A stretch of DNA of 19,608 nucleotides. It comes from Prevotella sp. GTDB lineage: Bacteria; Bacteroidota; Bacteroidia; Bacteroidales; Bacteroidaceae. The stretch is from contig JAEEZP010000091.1 of assembly GCA_016291915.1 (NCBI GenBank), positions 1 to 19,608 on the forward strand, given 5' to 3'. Positions 14,079 through 19,608 of the stretch are shown in pieces (within the stretch, counting starts at the first letter, position 1; every line of letters starts with the position of its first letter). Below the pieces are notes generated by a model, which saw only the letters and a list, made by a program, of their open reading frames with translations, did no database searches and was not told the origin of the DNA. The translations under genes and the position numbers were made by a program.

Positions 14079-16121
14079 ATGACTTCTGCAAAGACAAAGA
14101 AAACAGTGAAGCCCCAGCATATCGGACTGGTAAAGAAAGACGGTTACCTCGAACCGTATGAGGATGCTATCCGGGGAAGACATGATCATGCAGCATGGAA
14201 ACGTGATCAGCTGACAAAGAACGGAAAGATCTCACTGGAGGATTTCGCCAGTGGATACGACTATTACGGACTGCATAAGACCGCCAAGGGATGGGTGTTC
14301 AGAGAGTGGGCTCCCAATGCGAAGGATCTCTATCTGGTTGGTGATTTCAACGGTTGGCAGGAGGTGGAACCCTACCGGGCCAAACGTGTGAAAGATACCG
14401 GCAACTGGGAACTGAAACTTCCTGAGAGGGCCATGAAACATGGTGACCTTTATAAGATGCGCGTGCATTGGGAAGGTGGAGAAGGGGAGCGTATCCCCGC
14501 ATGGGTCCGCCGTGTCGTCCAGGATGAGAAGACCAAGATCTTCTCCGCCCAGGTGTGGAACCCCGCTACTCCTTATGTGTGGAAGAAGAAAACCTTCCGC
14601 CCGAACAAGAACCCGCTGCTTATCTATGAGTGCCATATCGGTATGGCCCAGGATGCGGAGAAGGTGGGTACCTACAGTGAGTTCCGTGAGAAAGTGCTCC
14701 CACGTATCATCGCCGATGGCTACAACTGCATACAGATCATGGCTATCCAGGAACATCCTTACTATGGGTCGTTCGGCTATCATGTGAGTAACTTCTTTGC
14801 TCCTTCCAGCCGTTTCGGTACACCCGAAGAACTCAAGGAACTGATCGATGCTGCCCATCAGCAGGGTATCGCCGTGATCATGGATATCGTACACTCACAT
14901 GCCGTGAAGAATGAGATGGAAGGACTGGGTAACCTTGCCGGCGATCCCAACCAGTATTTCTATCCCGGCGACCGTCGGGAACACCCGGCATGGGATAGCC
15001 TGTGTTTCGACTACGGCAAAGACGATGTGCTCCATTTCCTGCTCTCCAACTGTAAGTACTGGATGCGGGAATTCCATTTCGACGGCTTCCGTTTCGACGG
15101 CGTCACCTCCATGCTCTACTACAGCCACGGACTGGGTGAGGCCTTCACCAACTATGCCGACTATTTCAATGGCCATGAGGATGATAACGCCATCTGTTAC
15201 CTCACCCTGGCAAACCTGCTCATCCACGAGATCAACAAGAATGCCATCACCATCGCTGAGGAGGTGAGCGGCATGCCTGGCTTGGCGGCGAAGTTTGAAG
15301 ATGGTGGATTCGGCTTCGACTACCGTATGGCCATGAATATCCCCGACTATTGGATAAAGACCATCAAGGAACTAAGTGACGAGAACTGGAAACCAAGTTC
15401 TATCTTCTGGGAGGTCAAAAACCGCCGGCCAGATGAGAAGACTATCAGTTACTGCGAGAGCCATGACCAGGCACTCGTGGGCGACAAGACCATCATCTTC
15501 CGTCTTATCGATGCCGATATGTACTGGCATTTCAAGAAAGGTGATGAGAATGACATGGCACACCGTGGTATCGCACTGCATAAGATGATACGATTGGTAA
15601 CGGCTGCTGCTATCAATGGTGGCTACCTCAACTTCATGGGCAATGAGTTTGGACATCCCGAGTGGATAGACTTCCCACGCGAGGGAAACGGATGGAGTCA
15701 CAAGTATGCTCGCCGCCAATGGAACCTTGTTGATAATCACGACCTTTGCTATCACTGGTTGGGTGACTTCGACCAGAAGATGTTGGAAGTTATCAAGAGT
15801 CAGAAGAATTTCCAGAAGACTCCCGTTCAGGAAATCTGGCATAACGATGGCGACCAGGTGCTCGCTTTCATGCGTGGCGACTTGGTATTCGTGTTCAATT
15901 TCAGTCCTACACGCTCCTTCACCGACTATGGATTCCTTGTGCCAGCAGGGGCTTACGAGGTTGTGCTCAACACCGATGCGAAGGTGTTTGGTGGCAATGG
16001 ACTGGCCGATGACTCTGTGATGCACTTCACCAACTTCGATCCTTTGTATGTAGGAGACCACAAAGAGTGGCTTAAACTCTACATCCCTGCACGCTCTGCA
16101 GTCGTACTGAGAAAGAACTAA
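14079..16121 (+). CDS. glgB: 1,4-alpha-glucan (glycogen) branching enzyme, animal/fungal-like GH13_8 type
   Basis: Transfers alpha-1,4 glucan segments to form alpha-1,6 branches in glycogen. Of the 680 residues, 60-160 form a CBM48-like domain (GWVFREWAPNAKDLYLVGDF) and 180-580 the GH13 barrel. Catalytic residues are visible: nucleophile Asp340 in FRFDGVTSML, acid Glu394 in TIAEEVSGMPG, and His462-Asp463 in ESHDQALVGDKT, with an all-beta C-terminal domain at the end. RFDGVTSMLY, VSNFFAPSSRFGTPEELK and the length resemble eukaryotic GBE1 more than E. coli GlgB, as is usual in Bacteroidetes. No glycogen synthase or phosphorylase gene is near. It closes the MORN-yhcH-glgB run; a repeat-rich region follows in place of a clear terminator. 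Confidence 0.96.
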   Translation: MTSAKTKKTVKPQHIGLVKKDGYLEPYEDAIRGRHDHAAWKRDQLTKNGKISLEDFASGYDYYGLHKTAKGWVFREWAPNAKDLYLVGDFNGWQEVEPYRAKRVKDTGNWELKLPERAMKHGDLYKMRVHWEGGEGERIPAWVRRVVQDEKTKIFSAQVWNPATPYVWKKKTFRPNKNPLLIYECHIGMAQDAEKVGTYSEFREKVLPRIIADGYNCIQIMAIQEHPYYGSFGYHVSNFFAPSSRFGTPEELKELIDAAHQQGIAVIMDIVHSHAVKNEMEGLGNLAGDPNQYFYPGDRREHPAWDSLCFDYGKDDVLHFLLSNCKYWMREFHFDGFRFDGVTSMLYYSHGLGEAFTNYADYFNGHEDDNAICYLTLANLLIHEINKNAITIAEEVSGMPGLAAKFEDGGFGFDYRMAMNIPDYWIKTIKELSDENWKPSSIFWEVKNRRPDEKTISYCESHDQALVGDKTIIFRLIDADMYWHFKKGDENDMAHRGIALHKMIRLVTAAAINGGYLNFMGNEFGHPEWIDFPREGNGWSHKYARRQWNLVDNHDLCYHWLGDFDQKMLEVIKSQKNFQKTPVQEIWHNDGDQVLAFMRGDLVFVFNFSPTRSFTDYGFLVPAGAYEVVLNTDAKVFGGNGLADDSVMHFTNFDPLYVGDHKEWLKLYIPARSAVVLRKN

Positions 16122-16123
16122 TA

Positions 16124-16172
16124 GTTAGGAGTTAGAAGTTAGGAGTTAGAAGTTAGGAGTTAGAAGTTAGGA
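16124..16172 (+). repeat. Heptamer tandem repeat GTTAGGA/GTTAGAA
   Basis: Seven 7-bp units alternate strictly as GTTAGGA and GTTAGAA (a 14-bp higher-order unit repeated 3.5 times). They start two bases after the glgB stop codon and decay into GTTGAAGTTGAGGG to 16186. The strand is all purine and T, with no C. There is no spacer diversity, so it is not a CRISPR. Confidence 0.9.
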
Positions 16173-16223
16173 GTTGAAGTTGAGGGATGTGAGAATCTCA
16201 AATCATTTGGGCATTTGTCCCTT

Positions 16224-16287
16224 TAACTCCCTTATAACACCTCTGTAACACCTCTATAACTCCCCTTTAAACTCCTCTTAAAACTCC
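16224..16287 (+). repeat. Degenerate 11-bp tandem repeat TAACnCCyyTn
   Basis: TAAC/TAAAC boxes begin at 16224, 16235, 16246, 16257 and 16268, each 11 bp apart, and a last AAAACTCC starts at 16280. Units read TAACTCCCTTA, TAACACCTCTG, TAACACCTCTA, TAACTCCCCTT and TAAACTCCTCTT. The TAACTCC core is the reverse complement of GGAGTTA in the heptamer array upstream. The array ends 15 bases before the next ATG. Confidence 0.8.
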
Positions 16288-16302
16288 AGATAATAAAAAC
16301 AG

Positions 16303-17397
16303 ATGCTATATCTGATAGGAGGACATAGTAGAAAAGATACGATAGAGTTTTATACACAGATGGCGTGTGCTATCGCCTTCTGTGTATTCTCTTTTGTTTA
16401 TCTCTATTACTATCAGGGGGAATTGCTTGCAGTAGCGCAATTTGTGCTCTCAGGCGGCAAAACACATTATGGAAATATGGTGGGAGCCATTCTTATCACC
16501 CTCACCCTATATTTGTTGCAATGTGCTGTCATGTATGTTGCAAAACTAAGGCGAAGGGCTCATGCTTTCACTTATTTTCCCTCGCTACTTATCCTCACTG
16601 TCATCACGGATGTCAGTCCTAATATCGACAAGCATTTCTCTTTTGGAGGTTGGCTGATAGCTTTTCCATTATTGATTCTCGCATTCGTGGCATTGGTGAT
16701 TTGGCTTAGAAAGATACAGCCCTACGAGCCCGAGGACCGCAGCCGGAGTATCTTCGCACGCACTGTGTGGATAAATCTCATGACCATGGCGGTGATGTTC
16801 GTAATTGTGGGACTGTTCAGCAATGGAAACGATATTTTCCATTATCGGGTGCGCATGGAGAGGCTTATCGCCAAGGGGGAGTACAGAAAGGCATTGAAAG
16901 TGGGAGAAAAATCGCTCGCAACAGACCCCTCGCTCACCATGCTCCGAGTGCATGCCCTTACAAAGGTGGGAACATTGGGCGACAGACTGTTCCATTATCC
17001 GCTCTCAGGGGGGGCAAAAGCACTCTTGCCAGATGGTGACGCTTCGCGTACTATGTTGCTTCCCGACTCAGTCATCTTAGCTTTTGCCGCTACCGACAGT
17101 GCCAAAATGGACTATCGATTGGCTGGGTATCTCCTTGACAGAAAACTCGTGGATTTTACAAATGTCATCTATAAAGTATATCCCGATTCTGTTATGCCCC
17201 GACATTATGCCGAGGCTATCATACTGCACAACTATCAGACTGGAAAACCATACGCCGAAGGACACGACCCCGTACTTGAAACTGATTTCAAGGAATTTTG
17301 TGAGATGGAGAAAACCTACCCTAAGAACACCGTTGCCAACTATATCCGGCGTACTTATGGTAACACCTATTGGTATTACTATAAATACGCTAAGTAG
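16303..17397 (+). CDS. Multi-pass membrane protein of unknown function, resembles DUF6057
   Basis: 364 residues. The first half is membrane-embedded, with hydrophobic segments at about 19-36, 57-79, 90-104, 114-135 and 153-172. The second half (about 175-364) is soluble and helical, opening with FHYRVRMERLIAKGEYRKAL and a TPR-like stretch (GEKSLATDPSLTMLRVHALT). It ends in RRTYGNTYWYYYKYAK. Bacteroidales proteins of similar layout are annotated as DUF6057; I recognise it only loosely. There is no catalytic motif. No -7 promoter box was found upstream; the region is occupied by repeats, so it may depend on read-through from glgB. It converges with the acyltransferase gene, stop to stop 25 bases apart. 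Confidence 0.75.
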   Translation: MLYLIGGHSRKDTIEFYTQMACAIAFCVFSFVYLYYYQGELLAVAQFVLSGGKTHYGNMVGAILITLTLYLLQCAVMYVAKLRRRAHAFTYFPSLLILTVITDVSPNIDKHFSFGGWLIAFPLLILAFVALVIWLRKIQPYEPEDRSRSIFARTVWINLMTMAVMFVIVGLFSNGNDIFHYRVRMERLIAKGEYRKALKVGEKSLATDPSLTMLRVHALTKVGTLGDRLFHYPLSGGAKALLPDGDASRTMLLPDSVILAFAATDSAKMDYRLAGYLLDRKLVDFTNVIYKVYPDSVMPRHYAEAIILHNYQTGKPYAEGHDPVLETDFKEFCEMEKTYPKNTVANYIRRTYGNTYWYYYKYAK

Positions 17398-17422
17398 TGC
17401 TTCCCCTCTGACTTATACAGAC

Positions 17423-18511
17423 TTAGCATCCAACGATATATTTACTATCTGGAAGCAGTGACAGCAGTTTGGTGGTTATTGCACAACATATATATGTTAT
17501 CAGCCCAATGAGGGGTATGACGAGCCAAACAGGTAGTAGTGGATTTGCCACATCATCACCGATCAACCACTGGGAAATGTGATAAAGGAAGAATATGTGC
17601 ATCAGGTACATGCCGAAGGTCAGTTTCGCCAAGTTGTTGATCCATGTGGGTGCTTTCTTGATACAGGTGAACAATAGGAATACACCGAAGGTTGCCAATA
17701 CGATATTGGGGGTGCAAAACTCCCACGACCATTCCAGCATAGGTGTCTCCATCATCTCACCTGGCACACCTTTCCACCAGAAACTCCATGCCGTAAAGGC
17801 GGCACCTATCAGGAAGCATGCTGTGCCGACTTTCAGACGTTTGGCATTCGACCAATGGATATGTACACGAATGAAATGTGCTAATACCAGATAGCCTAAG
17901 AAACCAGAGCAATACCATAAGGCGGAGAACTGATTCCAGAAACACTCACCCCATAATTCAGGGGAAACGAAACGATGAAGCCATGGCATGAGGGTAGAGA
18001 CAAGGAAGATACCAAGAAAAATGAGCTCGTCTTTTGCACTGGCCTGTTGCAGCCACGGAGAAACTATTGGAATGATGAGGTAGAGACTGATGAGTGGATA
18101 CATAAACCACAGATGACCACCCCAGGCTGGGAAGTTGAAAGGCAGCATCCGTAAGTCGGTCATAGCTTGTTCCCATGTGCTGCCATTCCATACCATTGGT
18201 AGAAGGGCATAGAGTATGAGGAAGAGAACGAATGGCGGCAGGATGCTCATGAAACGACGGCGATAGAATTGGCTCATGGTCATGTCTTGTTTCATGGGAA
18301 CGAGAAGAAATGCAGAGACAATCATGAACAATGGAACGGATATACGGCCTAATGCTCCATCGTAGAATGACACCCAAAGTCGGTTGCTCTCATTGGCCAC
18401 CAATGATATGTTGTCGTGATGAACATAAAAATTCTCGCTGGCGTGTACTATCATCACCAAGAAACAAGCCACTACACGTATATAATCTACAAATGCAATT
18501 CTCTCTTTCAT
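17423..18511 (-). CDS. Membrane acyltransferase, Acyltransferase_3 (OafA/YrhL-like) family
   Basis: An integral inner-membrane protein with about 10 helices, typically moving acetyl or similar groups onto exported glycans or lipids. The start MKERIAFVDYIRVVACFLVM and MIVHASENFY with its His are the family's N-terminal signature; GGHLWFMYPLISLYLIIPI and the C-terminal FGMYLMHIFFLYH follow in the usual order. The ATG at 18511 gives 362 residues and places the family start correctly; an in-frame ATG at 18547 adds 12 polar residues but directly abuts a hairpin. The upstream gene on the same strand is a probable phosphodiester-glycosidase protein, likely in the same transcript. The substrate is unknown: surface polysaccharide O-acetylation is the default inference. 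Confidence 0.88.
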   Translation of the reverse strand: MKERIAFVDYIRVVACFLVMIVHASENFYVHHDNISLVANESNRLWVSFYDGALGRISVPLFMIVSAFLLVPMKQDMTMSQFYRRRFMSILPPFVLFLILYALLPMVWNGSTWEQAMTDLRMLPFNFPAWGGHLWFMYPLISLYLIIPIVSPWLQQASAKDELIFLGIFLVSTLMPWLHRFVSPELWGECFWNQFSALWYCSGFLGYLVLAHFIRVHIHWSNAKRLKVGTACFLIGAAFTAWSFWWKGVPGEMMETPMLEWSWEFCTPNIVLATFGVFLLFTCIKKAPTWINNLAKLTFGMYLMHIFFLYHISQWLIGDDVANPLLPVWLVIPLIGLITYICCAITTKLLSLLPDSKYIVGC

Positions 18512-18547
18512 TTTGTTTGTGTCGTTTTGATTATGGTTAATTGTCAT

Positions 18548-18569
18548 CAGATAGTGTGGGGACTATCTG
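18548..18569 (-). other. Hairpin filling the gap between glycosidase-like and acyltransferase genes
   Basis: CAGATAGT and ACTATCTG form a perfect 8-bp stem with a GTGGGG (plus-strand) loop. It starts 3 bases after the upstream stop and ends directly against the ATG at 18547. No T-tract follows, so it is not a classic terminator; a processing or translation-control role is possible. Confidence 0.55.
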
Positions 18570-18572
18570 TTT

Positions 18573-19301
18573 CTACCGATAGAATGTCACCCAGTTGGTG
18601 CGATATTGGTAGTCGGCGGCATTCTTGCTTTCTGGGAACAACTCGCAGGTGGTACCATTGACATCACGGTACCAGGCGTAGTTCCATCCTGCCCCCATGT
18701 CTAAGTAGATGGCATTGGTGATTTGATTTTCCATCAGACATCTGATGAAAAACTCTAATGTGATGACTTTTCTCGACTCAACAAGGCAAAGACGACCGTC
18801 TTTCTCACACAGTGCTCTGTAGCGGGTACGGTTTTTGCGCATCCGCTCCCACATAGGTGTTTGTTTTCCATTGAGGATAAGCAAATGCTGACAGAAGGCC
18901 ATCTGACAGTTGGGCTTTTCGGTGAGGAATCTCTTTTTCACCATAAATTCCCATTTGCCTTGATACCACACGAATGCTCCCGTGTTGTCACGACAGTTAT
19001 ATCCTTTGTGCCATTTTCCACCACTCACATGGTTGTCGGCGACATTTGAGTGGCTGAATGACGGCAGACGTTGGCCCGTGAATGCTGCCTCGCAGCAGAA
19101 ATCCACTCGGGAGTCGCTTGGGGTGGGCATATTTCCCAATGACAGGTCGATGGAAGTGAAATGGGGATAGTAAAATGTAAGATGTTCTGTCTGTATTATT
19201 TCTGTGCCCGACATCTTTAGGCAGGTTCCTAATGCTATTATCATGAGAACGACTTTGCTTATTCTCAATGTGCTCTTTTGCAAGATTTTCTCGTCATTCA
19301 T
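18573..19301 (-). CDS. Probable phosphodiester glycosidase (NAGPA/DUF2233-like) domain protein
   Basis: 242 residues with an N-terminal hydrophobic segment (about 13-29), probably a signal anchor or uncleaved signal. The body shows AAFTGQRLPSFSHSNVADNH (72-91), VSGG (92-95), NTGAFVWYQGKWEF (106-119), and RYRALCEKDGRLCLVES (160-176) followed by ITNAIYLDMGAGWNYAWYRD (194-213). This order resembles the NAGPA domain, where an LDGG-like turn (here LDMG, 200-203) lies in the active site and removes phosphodiester-linked GlcNAc or related groups. The second Gly of LDGG is not conserved, so activity is uncertain. It precedes the acyltransferase gene on the same strand. The assignment rests on pattern memory, so moderate certainty. 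Confidence 0.6.
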   Translation of the reverse strand: MNDEKILQKSTLRISKVVLMIIALGTCLKMSGTEIIQTEHLTFYYPHFTSIDLSLGNMPTPSDSRVDFCCEAAFTGQRLPSFSHSNVADNHVSGGKWHKGYNCRDNTGAFVWYQGKWEFMVKKRFLTEKPNCQMAFCQHLLILNGKQTPMWERMRKNRTRYRALCEKDGRLCLVESRKVITLEFFIRCLMENQITNAIYLDMGAGWNYAWYRDVNGTTCELFPESKNAADYQYRTNWVTFYR

Positions 19302-19340
19302 TACCGTTTGTCTTTATCCGTTTTTCACAATATTTGTTGG

Positions 19341-19372
19341 CAAAATTACATAAAAAAAACAAGAATCACGAA
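19341..19372 (-). promoter_or_regulatory. Probable promoter of the glycosidase-like/acyltransferase genes
   Basis: Minus-strand TAATTTTG (19348-19341) matches TAnnTTTG. At 20 bp upstream is TTCG (19372-19369), one base off TTTG. The leader would be about 35 nt. Confidence 0.6.
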
Positions 19373-19384
19373 TAAATCTGCCTT

Positions 19385-19608
19385 ATGACCGCATTTAATT
19401 GTCTTTTGTCACGAATCCAACTTGAGTTATGGGATGCTAAAGCAAAAGGCAATTATATAGGGCTTGACCTCGTGGCTTCACCTGCCGTAAGTTTCGCAAG
19501 TCCTCAACTTCTAGGTTCTGAGGTGAGATTTGCCCAAAAATGTCGTTATCCATACATATATCACCTTAAAACCTATAAGCGTAGCGACCTCAAAACCTCA
19601 AAACCAAA
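19385..19608 (+). CDS. Open reading frame running off the right edge, unknown
   Basis: From the ATG at 19385, 74 codons run to the window end without a stop (starts MTAFNCLLSRIQLELWDAKA, contains LGSEVRFAQKCRYPYIYHLK). I do not recognise a domain. Its last 46 bases are octamer repeats (ACCTCAAA-like) that would encode DLKTSKP-type residues. The composition and repeats suggest either a dispersed intergenic repeat that happens to be open, or the 5' end of an unknown gene. No promoter box is visible in front of it. Kept at low confidence. Confidence 0.25.
   Translation, partial: MTAFNCLLSRIQLELWDAKAKGNYIGLDLVASPAVSFASPQLLGSEVRFAQKCRYPYIYHLKTYKRSDLKTSKP
19563..19608 (+). repeat. 8-bp periodic repeat ACCTCAAA at window edge
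   Basis: In steps of 8 from 19563 the sequence reads ACCTTAAA, ACCTATAA, GCGTAGCG, ACCTCAAA, ACCTCAAA, ACCAAA and is then cut by the window end. An inverted copy (GGTTCTGAGGT, 19514-19524) pairs with ACCTCAAAACC (19587-19597) with one mismatch. Confidence 0.6.

Noticed and set aside
15372..16061. 229-codon minus-strand frame, and another at 14232-14894, opposite glgB
   Set aside because: Shadow frames of a gene whose catalytic motifs are intact on the plus strand; translations show no recognisable domain.
16124..16287. CRISPR-like array
   Set aside because: Repeat units are 7 and 11 bp and contiguous, with no unique spacers and no cas genes nearby.

Overview
The window looks like chromosome from a member of the Bacteroidales, most likely Prevotella or a close relative. 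The signs are: several copies of the Bacteroidetes promoter signal (TTTG, about 20 bp, TAnnTTTG) in front of genes; AT-rich starts without Shine-Dalgarno sequences; an OprP-type porin, an HU-CCDC81/SPOR protein, a secreted MORN protein and other families typical of the phylum; and an animal-type glycogen branching enzyme. The genus is inferred from protein flavour. No rRNA, tRNA, CRISPR array, transposase or phage gene was seen.

Layout. 1-806 (minus) is the N-terminal part of pyruvate phosphate dikinase, cut by the window edge. It is divergent from 1207-6109 (plus): an RlmD-type rRNA methyltransferase, a phosphate-selective-type porin and a membrane pyrophosphatase. A strong hairpin follows, then a BASS-family transporter (6246-7166). 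Converging on it is a two-gene minus-strand operon (8767-7203) encoding an HU-CCDC81/SPOR envelope protein and a zinc-ribbon/FHA protein joined by an ATGA overlap. Divergent from that operon is rfbC-ugd-lipoprotein (8879-11540), three tightly packed genes for nucleotide-sugar synthesis plus a lipoprotein. kdsB (minus) converges on it, and the two stop codons share the tetranucleotide TTAA. A plus-strand run then encodes a secreted 14-repeat MORN protein, a YhcH-family protein and a glycogen branching enzyme (12464-16121). The accessory 3' end holds an unusual repeat-rich intergenic region, a membrane protein resembling DUF6057, an OafA-type acyltransferase and a probable phosphodiester-glycosidase-domain protein. 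The last 224 bases carry an unfinished open frame ending in octamer repeats.

How the genes work together. PPDK and the membrane pyrophosphatase both handle pyrophosphate, so this locus touches the cell's PPi economy; an OprP-type porin lies beside them. rfbC, ugd and kdsB make dTDP-rhamnose, UDP-glucuronate and CMP-Kdo for surface glycans, and the acyltransferase probably decorates such glycans. The HU-SPOR/FHA pair looks like a peptidoglycan-binding envelope protein coupled to a phosphopeptide-recognition protein.

No obviously new multi-gene defence or mobile system is visible. The most interesting leads are: apparently leaderless divergent promoters at 8765-8881; complementary heptamer and 11-bp repeat arrays at 16124-16287; the FHA protein with an altered phosphothreonine-site signature; and the unexplained open frame at the right edge.
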